Shown in pieces: positions 1 through 9,900 of a stretch of 59,525 nucleotides of DNA; the stretch's first letter is position 1, and each line of letters starts with the position of its first letter. Below the pieces are notes generated by a model, which was not told the DNA's origin, made no database searches, and saw only the letters and a program-made list of their open reading frames with translations. The position numbers were made by a program, and so were the translations under genes. The DNA is taken from contig JAEUIQ010000003.1 of assembly GCA_016794985.1 (NCBI GenBank), positions 1 to 59,525 on the forward strand, in the 5' to 3' direction. Origin of the DNA: Planctomycetaceae bacterium (GTDB lineage Bacteria > Planctomycetota > Planctomycetia > Pirellulales > Pirellulaceae).

Positions 1-573
1 TGCTGATCAATCAGTTCTTGCCAATAGCCCGCGCGGGGGCTAATCGATGGACGTTCCATGGATATACTCCTAGGTTAGGGGGGATACGAAACCCCATAAA
101 CCTAGCAAACACCACAAGACGCACTTCATCGAACGCTCACGAAGAACTGTTGATGAGCCGAATTAGCCAATTGCTTTTTGCCGTGCCTAGGCGTTTGCGC
201 TCGGAACGTTGAGAGATGGTCCATTTACTCGCAATTCGAGCGGCCCGACCTTCAATCTCTTCGATCGAGATTTTTGAAGTCCGATACGGAATTCTCTCGA
301 GTCGATTTTGATTTGAGGGAATTAGAAGAGGCATAGAGGCATCCTTTACTCTGAGAACATTGCTACAAATAAACTGGATCGCTAGATTCGATTGTTACAG
401 ATGCCATGCACGAATCGAATCGAGCATTACTTCATAAAGCCCTAGTTGATTTCACCATTCGTCCGATGGGTAAGTCTCCAGTGCTCGTTCGCGGCCTCTG
501 GAAGTTCCTTTGATAGCGCCGCCCACGCCAATTTTGCCCCTACTTAGACTCGACATGACTCCATGCCTTCGAT
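1..573. other. No supported gene
   Basis: Only short open frames without a recognisable domain or convincing ribosome-binding site occur here. The stretch lies downstream of the SulP/carbonic anhydrase gene, which ends at 574 on the minus strand. I see no tRNA, no strong terminator and no repeat. Confidence 0.5.
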
Positions 574-2820
574 TTAACTGGCGAAGAACTCGATTTCACC
601 CGTAATGACGTCGTACATTGCACCCACGATCGCAATTTGATTTTCGCGAACGAGATGGTCCAGAGTACGGCTTTGCTCGCGCATTTCCGCTACGACACGC
701 AACACATTGCGGCGGGCAACGGCATCGACGATGGACTCCTGCTCGGCTGGCGCGAGACGCTCAAACCCCCTGTAGTAGCCAGGGGGTTCTGTTGACTGTT
801 GGATTTCACGCACGACCGAGCCAATGTGTTGGCATCCGGTAACTTCGGCGGGCGAGCGAGATTGACCGATGAGGTTAATCACAGCAGTGACCGCACCGCA
901 GCGAGTGTGCCCCATGACTAGCACCAGCTTTGCTCCGGCCACTACGCACCCATATTCCACGCTGCCGAGCACCTTGCGGCTGATGACGTTGCCAGCGATG
1001 CGAACGCTCAGTATATCACCCAGACCAAGGTCAAAGATTAATTCTGCAGGTGTGCGTGAGTCAATGCAACTCAGCACGACGGCCAAGGGATGTTGCCCAG
1101 TAGCTGTTGCACTTACCTGCCCGTCCAGGTCGCGGGAAAGTCGCCGACCCGAGCGAAATCGCTCGTGGCCGTCATTGAGGATTTGCAAAGCCTGCTGCGA
1201 TGTGAGCGAGCTTTGGAGTTTTCGAGTCGAGTACTCTAGGTACTGAATGCGATCGTTCAGTTCGTACTCGCTCCGAAAACCGAGTAGACTCATCTTCACT
1301 CCGCGAGCTGGACCGGTAACTTCTTTGAATTCGCGGATCAGGTCAAGTACGTCTGGGTCGACGTAGTCCGTATGATGCGCATCGAGCAATACTTCCCCAT
1401 GGCTACGAATATCGTCGAGAGTCTTCTTCAATGCAGCACGATTCAGAAAGCTCACTTGGTTGGCTAGTTCGACATGCACCACGTCACCACCCATGTGTTT
1501 TTCAACGAACTGGCGGATTGGTCGGCGCATGCTACTGTGGAGAATGAAGCTGAGACTCACCGCCAACCCGATCAGGACTCCGATGAGAAGGTCAGTGAAC
1601 ACGATCGCAAGCACGGTCGTTGCGAAAGGAATGAACTGGTAGCGACCCTGACTCCAAATCTTCTTGATCATTTCTGGGCTGATCAGTTTGGCTCCCGTGA
1701 ACAATAAGATTGCAGCCAGGCACGATAACGGAATATGGTTCAGCCAAACGGGCAAGAACGCGACACTGACCAACAAAAGGGCGCCATGCACAACGGTGGA
1801 GAGTTTCGTTTTCGCACCAGCGTTTAGGTTCACCGAACCTCGAATGACAACCGAAGTGATCGGTAGCCCCCCGACAAATCCCGCGACTATGTTACCAATC
1901 CCTTGGGCGAGCAGTTCCCGACTCGGCGGCGACGTTCGCCGGTGCGGATCAAGCTTGTCGACGGCTTCCAAATTGAGCAGAGTTTCGAGGGATGCAACAG
2001 CGGCGATAGTTAGGGCTGCAATGTAGACTGCTGGGTTGTTCCACTGTGCGAAGTCGGGCCATTGAATGAACCCAATGAACTCACTCAGACTGCTGGCAAC
2101 AGGCACCTGCACCATATGTCGCTGTTCGATGTCCCACTGCAATCCAAGTCTACGGAATAAGAGGCTGATTCCAACACCCAGAAGGACAACTACTAGTGGA
2201 GCTGGAACGACTGAATGTTTCAGAAGCTTCCACCCGTCCCAAATAACTAGCACCGCCAGTGACAAGAGTCCGATCGTGGTCGCTCCCGAACTTGTGTTTC
2301 CAACAATACGTTTAAGCTCGCTAAACGTGTTCATTTTGTCCAATTGCTGGAAAGCGAAATCTCCGATGGGGTTGGCGTCATAGCCGAAAAGGTGTGGGAT
2401 CTGTTTGAGGATCAGAATGACGCCAATGGCGGCCAGCAGACCTTTGATCACGCTCGACGGAAAGAAGGAGGCAAGGAAGCCAGCTTGGGCTAGTCCCAAG
2501 GCAATTTGAATTGCCCCGGCAAGAATCACCGCCAACAGAAGGGCCTGGAATGAGCCTAGTGATGCGATCTGCGCTGCTACTACTGCCGTCAAGCCAGCCG
2601 CAGGACCGCTGACACTCGACTGTGATCCGCTTAACAAACCTACGAGTATTCCGCCGACAACTCCGGCCAAGATTCCAGAAAGCAACGGCGCACCAGATGC
2701 CAACGCCACGCCAAGACACAAAGGTAGGGCAACCAAGAAAACGACGAGACCAGCCATTACATCGCGCGAAATGCTGACTGTTTGTTCGTCGTTTGGGGAT
2801 AATCTAAATGCCACGCTCAA
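574..2820 (-). CDS. SulP-family anion transporter fused to beta-carbonic anhydrase
   Basis: The first ~430 residues form a SulP/SLC26-type permease of about ten to twelve membrane segments, beginning with a typical SulP start (DVMAGLVVFLVALPLCLGVA). A STAS-like cytoplasmic domain follows at roughly 440-500, with the stretch LLDAHHTDYVDPDVLDL. The last ~200 residues are a beta-class carbonic anhydrase with zinc-site motifs CIDSR (about residue 583) and HTRC (about 637). SulP-carbonic anhydrase fusions are known and are thought to couple bicarbonate movement to CO2/HCO3- interconversion at the inner membrane; substrate choice here is inference. A TTG start at 2820 is preceded by GAGAGAA; a GTG two codons later is an alternative. 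It is the last gene of a same-strand series of small membrane proteins and an envelope glucan synthase, which suggests a pH or osmotic role. Confidence 0.93.
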   Translation of the reverse strand: MSVAFRLSPNDEQTVSISRDVMAGLVVFLVALPLCLGVALASGAPLLSGILAGVVGGILVGLLSGSQSSVSGPAAGLTAVVAAQIASLGSFQALLLAVILAGAIQIALGLAQAGFLASFFPSSVIKGLLAAIGVILILKQIPHLFGYDANPIGDFAFQQLDKMNTFSELKRIVGNTSSGATTIGLLSLAVLVIWDGWKLLKHSVVPAPLVVVLLGVGISLLFRRLGLQWDIEQRHMVQVPVASSLSEFIGFIQWPDFAQWNNPAVYIAALTIAAVASLETLLNLEAVDKLDPHRRTSPPSRELLAQGIGNIVAGFVGGLPITSVVIRGSVNLNAGAKTKLSTVVHGALLLVSVAFLPVWLNHIPLSCLAAILLFTGAKLISPEMIKKIWSQGRYQFIPFATTVLAIVFTDLLIGVLIGLAVSLSFILHSSMRRPIRQFVEKHMGGDVVHVELANQVSFLNRAALKKTLDDIRSHGEVLLDAHHTDYVDPDVLDLIREFKEVTGPARGVKMSLLGFRSEYELNDRIQYLEYSTRKLQSSLTSQQALQILNDGHERFRSGRRLSRDLDGQVSATATGQHPLAVVLSCIDSRTPAELIFDLGLGDILSVRIAGNVISRKVLGSVEYGCVVAGAKLVLVMGHTRCGAVTAVINLIGQSRSPAEVTGCQHIGSVVREIQQSTEPPGYYRGFERLAPAEQESIVDAVARRNVLRVVAEMREQSRTLDHLVRENQIAIVGAMYDVITGEIEFFAS

Positions 2821-2953
2821 GTTCTCTCTACGTCTCGTTCACGGACAACACCTTCGAGATACCTTCGCTTTTATGACCAACCAGACGAACATCGGGGAAA
2901 GGCTGATGAACGTGATTGAGCTTTGGAGGTAAGTTGATTGGCCTTAGTTTGAA

Positions 2954-3115
2954 TCAGAACGGCAAACGTCCCATCAATAACAGAACGAGTAGGATAATGA
3001 GCACCAATCCCAATGCGCCGCTTGGGCCATATCCCCAGTTTCTGCTGTGCGGCCAAGTTGGCACGACACCCAATAGAATTAGTAATAAAACCACGATCAA
3101 AACTGTACCTAACAT
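2954..3115 (-). CDS. DUF3309-family small membrane protein
   Basis: This 53-residue protein begins MLGTVLIVVLLLILLGVVPT and ends LLLMGRLPF. It has two hydrophobic segments flanking a short loop, WPHSRNWGYGPSG. The segment-WPHS-NWGYGPSG-segment layout is characteristic of the DUF3309 family of tiny membrane proteins, whose function is unknown and which often accompany stress genes. GGGAGA lies about 8 bases before the ATG and fixes the start. It sits between the 69-residue membrane protein and the SulP/carbonic anhydrase gene on the same strand. Confidence 0.85.
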   Translation of the reverse strand: MLGTVLIVVLLLILLGVVPTWPHSRNWGYGPSGALGLVLIILLVLLLMGRLPF

Positions 3116-3256
3116 TTGCGTCTTCTCCCAATTAAAGGATTTTTATAGAAATCGGGGTGCTGTGTATCGTCATGGCGTTACGCAATGGCTTCACAAAGCG
3201 TCTTGATTGTTTGTGTTTGCACCGATTGCAATTCTTCGTAGTACCAATCAATTGGA

Positions 3257-3466
3257 TTACTCCTTGTCGCCACTTGTCAGTTCCCGGATCTTTTCTTTCG
3301 CTGCATTGGTATCCGATTCCAACTTGTCTCCGTCCACCGAAAGGTTGACATCGACCTTTCGACTGCGATCAGAAGCATTTTGAGTCGAAAGTGAAAACCA
3401 GCCACGATAAAAACCGAAGCATGCCAAAACAGCTAGCAACAGAAATAGCCATCCCAGTAATTTCAT
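3257..3466 (-). CDS. Small single-pass membrane protein
   Basis: A 69-residue protein with one N-terminal hydrophobic segment (LLGWLFLLLAVLACFGFYRG), then a polar, charged tail rich in Lys, Asp and Glu. The ATG is preceded by AAGGGGATGAA, a plausible ribosome-binding site. I do not recognise a named family. The layout fits an inner-membrane protein with its tail on the periplasmic or cytoplasmic side. It lies 141 bases upstream of the DUF3309 gene and may share its transcript. Confidence 0.7.
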   Translation of the reverse strand: MKLLGWLFLLLAVLACFGFYRGWFSLSTQNASDRSRKVDVNLSVDGDKLESDTNAAKEKIRELTSGDKE

Positions 3467-3911
3467 TTCATCCCCTTAGTCCAATGGAAGTCGGAAAGAC
3501 ATGCAAAATTGCAGATCGAACTCGCAAGTCAGTCTGTTGTCTCTACAAATGATCGTACGAAGCATTTGGAGTTTGCTGAATCGAGCAGGGCCTGATTCGA
3601 AGCTGGCGGAATCTGCCACGTTTTATTCGTAGTCGGCAACGTCATCGTCCTACCAATGTGGGATCACCCCTAGCGGAAACCGCCACAATCGAGTCGGTAG
3701 ACGCTCGATGTGCGCAAAAGTTGACTGCCACTAAGATTGTCTGGCTGCTAAACCTTGTGTAACTTTCAAGACAAGTCACAAATACCATCGCTCAAGTAGT
3801 GAATGCCTAGATGATGAACGACTTGCGATCGAGGCAGGTCGTTTCGCCTAATACACAGAGGTATGGCGGGCACGGAAAAGAGTCATTGTCGGAACCCTGT
3901 GCCTCTGTGTT
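3467..3911. other. Intergenic region with a hairpin at the end of the glucan synthase gene
   Basis: No gene is seen. A 9-bp inverted repeat (ACACAGAGG at 3853-3861, CCTCTGTGT at 3902-3910) begins one base past the stop codon of the cyclic glucan synthase and could act as a 3' mRNA stem. It lacks a following T run, so it is not a classical intrinsic terminator. The promoter for the 69-residue gene probably lies here. Confidence 0.4.
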
Positions 3912-6900
3912 CTATACTCCGGGTGTCGGACCTAACACAATCTCCACATGGTGACTCGCTTTGTCATCGACGAGACAGACAAAGTGTTCCCGTTGGTCGA
4001 CACCATCAAGGCGAAGGGACTGGATCGACTTGCAATTTTGATTGCAGGTCACCGTGATATGATAAAAAGTCTCCCGATAGCGATAATGCATCTTGAACCA
4101 GGGCCAATCGCGTGGGGGCCTTGGACAAAAGCGAAGCTTATCGACTTCCAAATGAAGCCCCAGCAGCGATTCGATGATGAGACGATACATCCAACCCGCA
4201 GATCCGGAGTACCAAGTCCAACCCCCGCGGCCTAAGTGCGGCTGAACCCCATAGACGTCGGCGGCAACAACATAAGGTTCCACTCGGTACTTTCCAATTC
4301 CGGAAGCGGTCGAACCGTGATGGATTGGATTGATAAGCGAGAATAACTCCCAGGCTCGGTCGGTATCTCCTATCTTCGCAAATGCCATCGCGGTCCATAT
4401 CGCGCCGTGAGTGTATTGCCCGCCATTTTCACGAACGCCCGGGACATATCCTTTAATGTAACCTGGGTTCAGTTCCGAATGGTCGAAGGGCGGATCAAGC
4501 AAGAGTATGATTCCGTCATTAGGTCGGACCAGTCGCGTATAGAGACTTTCCATCGCAATTGCCGTACGATCCTGTGTCCCAGCCCCCGACAGTACCGACC
4601 AGCTTTGCGAAATAGAATCGATTTGGCATTCCTGATTCTGTGACGAGCCTAGCGGTGTACCGTCATCGAAGTAGGCACGACGGTACCATTGTCCATCCCA
4701 TCCCGACTGCGCAATGTTTCCTCGCAACCTACCTGCTTCTAGTTGAAGTCGATCCGCTGTGCCAGAGTCTTCACGTGTTCTTGCCAGCGTCGCGAATTGA
4801 TTCAAAACTTCATAAAGGAAAAAGGCCAACCAGACGCTCTCCCCTTTTCCATTCTTTCCAACTAGATTCATCCCATCATTCCAGTCACCGCAGCCCATGA
4901 GCGGCAAGCCATGCGCCCCAAATTTCAGAGAATGGTCGATCGCTCGCAACGCGTGATCGTAGATCGAACCGATATCCTCTGAGACTTGAGGCAGGTCGTA
5001 GTTCGCTTCCTCGTCCGCATGCAATAGACTTGAAGTCAGATAAGGGATTGGCTCTTCCAGCAGCGCCGCATCGCCCGTCATTTGAACATAACGACATAAC
5101 GCAAAAGGCAGCCATAGTAGATCGTCCGAGAAATGAGTGCGCACGCCGCGCCCAACGGGTGGATGCCACCAATGCTGCACATCGCCCTCGCGGAATTGTC
5201 GCGATGCAGCCAGCAGAATCTGTTCGCGAAACAAATTGGGCTCCGTGTGGATGAGCGCCATAGCATCTTGGAGCTGATCGCGAAAACCAAAAGCACCACC
5301 AGACTGATAGAAACCTGATCGAGCCCACATGCGACAGGAGAGAGTCTGGTAGACGAGCCACCCGTTCGCCAGAAAATTGACCGCAGGATCGGGCGTCTCG
5401 ATGCTGACGGAACCCAAGGTTTGGCTCCAATAATGCCAGACCTTTTCCAATGCTTGATAACCACTGTCGGTGCCCCGCGTTTTCAGAATCAATTGTCTTG
5501 CTTCGGCTTCGCTTTTAGCGGAGCCGATCGTAAACATAACGGTTTTTTCGTGATTGTCTTCTATCGTAAACTGCGTTTGAATCGCAGCGCAAGGATCCAG
5601 TCCGGCTCCCACACGGTTTGAGAGCCTAGTGCGATGCATCGCGGCTGGATTCGATGGGCTTCTATTTCGACCGAGAAACTCTGTTCGATCACAGGTAAGC
5701 GTTCGAGTCGACTCACTGCAGTCCACAAAAGCAACGCGGTCAGCAAACTCAGGGCTGTATGGATTGCGCGCGAAGATCGCATTTGTTACGGAATCGATAT
5801 CGGTCGCAACATGCATATGCGACTTGCTGCGGACCTCCCCAAGCACCCATTCCCAATAGCCAGTCATTGAGAGAGTCCGCTGTCGCCCCGAGTGATTCGT
5901 GACCTTCAATCGTGCGTACTTTATTGGCTCATCGATCGAGACATAGATGCAAAGTTCCGTAGTGATACCATCCTCGGTATAGTCGAACATGCTATACCCG
6001 AATCCGTGTCGAGACACGTAAGTTCCTGCGCCGCGAGCCGGTGAGGGGGACGGCGACCAGAACTTTCCGGTATCCTCGTCTCTTAAATAGAGTGCCTCAC
6101 TAGCGGTGTCCGAAACGGGATCGTTGCTCCAAGTCGTCAACCGAAACTCGTGGCTGTTCTCCGTCCAAGTGTAGGCGCTGCCCGATTCCGAAACTACCGT
6201 ACCAATCTTCGAATTCGCGATGACATTGACCCACGGCGCGGGTGTAGCATCACCTGGCTTGAGCATCACCACGTACTCGCGCCCGTCACGACTAAAGCCA
6301 CCAATTCCGTTGTAAAACGCGAGATCTCGCTGTGGAAACTCCGGCGTCGGGATGATGTCCATCTGCGTCCTGCTCGATCGGAACTGCGGCATTGCCATCT
6401 CAGGTCGCAGGCGGCGATTGACTTGATCAGTAAGAGTTCCAGCATCATCTTCGAGCACAATGCGAGCGACAGTTTGCAACAGTGCTCTATCCTCATCCGA
6501 CATATGCTCACCACGTCGCACAAACACTCCGCCCGGTCGATCCAGCAACGCGGCCCCTGGACTGGCCGACACGATATCCAAAATCGACTCCTGCAAGGAT
6601 TGTCGATAGACCGAGTCATCCTCGTTCCAAATCACCAAGTCGACAGCTAGACCCTTCATTCGCCAGTATGCATGCGCGCGTACAACTTCTCGCACTAGAT
6701 CAATGTTTTCTGCACTGCGGATTCGAATCAGCACGATCGGCAGGTCACCCGAAATCCCATAACTCCACAGTCCGGATTGCCCTCGGCGATTTTGAGCGAG
6801 CACACTCTCTTTGGCGCGACGGAATCCGGTTGCGTAAATGACAGACCCCGCCAGGCGACTATAGGTCAAGGCTTCCGATTCCGACGCATTGAGCTGTTGC

Positions 6901-9900
6901 AGCATGATCAAGCCACGAGTCCAGGCCAATTCGAATACGCGATCCGCGAGAATCGTGTCCTTGTATTTCTCGATCATGCCGGTAGCAATTGCTTTTGATT
7001 CACCTACTCCCGTAATTAGGTCGACGGTGACCGTTTCACTGGGTTGGAGCAGGATTGTCTTGCGAACGCTTACCATTGGGTCTAGCGTCGCACCTTGACT
7101 ATTTGAGAGAGGGCTTCGACCGTCAAACGCTGCGGGCGACGCGGGCGATTTTCCTCGACCAAGAAATCGCATTCGATCCGTTTCATACGATGTTTCGTCG
7201 CCCTGTGTGCCGGTGGTTGTCATCATATGTATCATCCAGGGTGGTTGTTCCTCTGCGGATCTTGGACGACGTGTGCAAAGAATAGCCCCACTCAAAGGCA
7301 GCAGCTCTGTTTGCACAAAAAGATTGCTGAATGCTGGATGCGATTCATCATGCGATTGCGGTGCTAGAACCACTTCGGCATAGCTGGTAATCTCGATGCG
7401 CCGAACTCGTTCAGATCGGTTGGTCAGTTTCGTTCGTCGAATCTCAAGATCGTCTTCCGACGCTACGCTAATCATCGTATGCATCTCAATTTGTTCGTCG
7501 ATTCGACGAAACTCAGCTCGTGCCTGAGTGAAGATGGCTTCGTACTTATCTGCGGCTTTCGTCGTGGGCTGCCAAGCTGTTGACCATAATCCTCCGCTAT
7601 CCAAATCTCGGATGTAGCAAAAATTACCCCAGCAATCGCGTGTTGGATCCTCGCGCCAACGCGTTACGGACAAACCACGCCATCGGCTGTAGCCAGCTCC
7701 TGCGCTACTGATAGCAACATGGTATTGGCCATTGGACAAAAGGTGGACATCTGCCACCGCAGTTGCGGGATCGGTGATGACTCGCATGGTACCAGACTCC
7801 TCCGCCGTCGCAGTGCGAGTCGCGTTGGCTTCGTTTGCATGCGGAAAGAGTGGTACCGTATTTTTGGGGACGCGTTCTTGAAGCAACAACTCCGTCGACC
7901 GCAATGCCAGATCCAAACTGAACCGCCGCTGCATCGGCTTGTCCAACAAAACGTAGGCGAACGATAATAGACTCATGCCCGCATGGTGGGCCATGTACTG
8001 GCGAATGGTGACGCTATTGGTCCCGGGCGGCAAGCGTGAAACGGTGTAATCGATGGCCTCGTAAAAGCCATACTTACCGGATCGTTCCTCACGAGCAAGG
8101 CGTTCAAGATTCTTGCAAGCTGCGTCGGGGGATACCATTAATGCCAATGCAGAAGCATACGGTGCAATCACTAAATCCTCCGCCAGCCCTCGCTTTAATC
8201 CCAGTCCAGGAACGCCGAATGCCCGATACTGATAGTTTAAATTGAGATCGAAAGCGTTGTATCCACACTCAGAAACACCCCACGGCACACCATGCTGCCG
8301 ACCGTATTCCTTTTGCCTTGAGACCACGGCATGATACGTTTGATCCAGTAGCGTGTGCTCGTAAGTGGGCATGACCAGCAAAGGCATCAAATACTCGAAC
8401 ATAGAGCCTGACCAACTCAAAAGGGCAGGCTCTCCTTTCGTACTTGTGAGTAATCGTCCCAATGCAAACCAGTGTTCTTGTCCAAGTTGTCCCTGCGCGA
8501 TGAGTACATAGGTTGCCAGTCGAGCCTCCGAGGCCATTAAATCGTAGCAGCCCGAATCGAGTTGGTTCTCGGTGACGTTGAACCCGATCGCAAATAGATC
8601 TCGCAAATTGCTTTCCAAGAAGTGGAAATCCATATTTGCGAAACCTCTGCAATCCTCGGCCAGCCGCTTAAGCTCACAAATTCGATTTCCGGCAAATTTC
8701 GCCGCTTCCATCATGGACGTAGACAACGCATCCAACCAAGACAAGACTGTTAAATCCTTGCTGGAGACACTTGTCGTACCAACCATTTCATGGTTCGCCG
8801 CGCTCGACACAGGCTCCATGAGTCCAGTTTCCACAATCAGTAGCCGAACCGAGTGAATCATCTTGCAGACTGATTCTGGCAAGGATGCAATGCAACGAAG
8901 CGTCGGGCGTGCTTGGAGTTCTTCGATCTGCAAATGCAACTCCTTTAGCGACTCAACGATTGCATGTGTCTGTTGGCCCCAGACCAGATCAGTTGGCATG
9001 ATTGGCATCGCCATCGTGGCCCACTGGCCCATTGTCCGTAGCTCGGCTAACTGCTCGTCACAGGTTTGCGTAAAAGCGTTGCTCCACCAAGCAGGCTCTG
9101 TGTCAGCAGGCAACGACTTATTAAACTGATCGATTTCGTCCTTCAACTTGGGCAGGAGTTCAAGCGACGACCGCAGGTCGGGTGGCCGATTCGAAAGAAT
9201 CGCCATCTGTTGTTCGATACACCGGACGGTAGCGATTCCGACAAGTCTTTTAGCAACCTCGCCAATGCGAGGTGTGATCGTTGCCATTTCTTCCAAAAGA
9301 ACGTCCAGCGTGTCGTACAATCCATCAAAAGTCTTGTTGGGCACGATGGACGCATCGACTATTTGATCCAATCCAGCCGCCATTACTCTAAGATGGCCGG
9401 CGAGATTCCCGCTGTCTACGGTGGAAACATATCGTGGTAGGAGCGGCATTAACGTTCTGGTGTCGTACCAGTTTAGGAAGTGGCCCCGATACTTTTCCAA
9501 TTTTGACAGTGTATTAAAGGTGTTCTTTGTCCGATTCATTAGCCTTTGCACGGAGCAGTATCCGAAATCGGTTGCTGCCAGATCGGCCAACAGTGCCATG
9601 CCGATGTTAGTCGGACTAGTTCGATGCGCGACGACTTCTTTCGGATTTACATGCACGTTGTCTGGAGGTAACCAATTGCTGTCCTCATTTACGAAGACCT
9701 CGAAGTACCGCCACGTTCGTCGAGCCATATTCCGCAAAAACTGACGTTGGGGAGCTTTCAGCCGAACTAGAGGTACCGGAATTGGACGACTTAGCCACCA
9801 AGCAATCGATGGTGAAACCAACCAAAACATCAGCCATGGAGCCGCTATCGCCAGTGTACCGAAATTAAAAAGCGAGATGCTGAAAAAGGCGAAGAGTGCT

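Noticed and set aside
137..334. 65-residue minus-strand frame
   Set aside because: No ribosome-binding site, domain or neighbour support.
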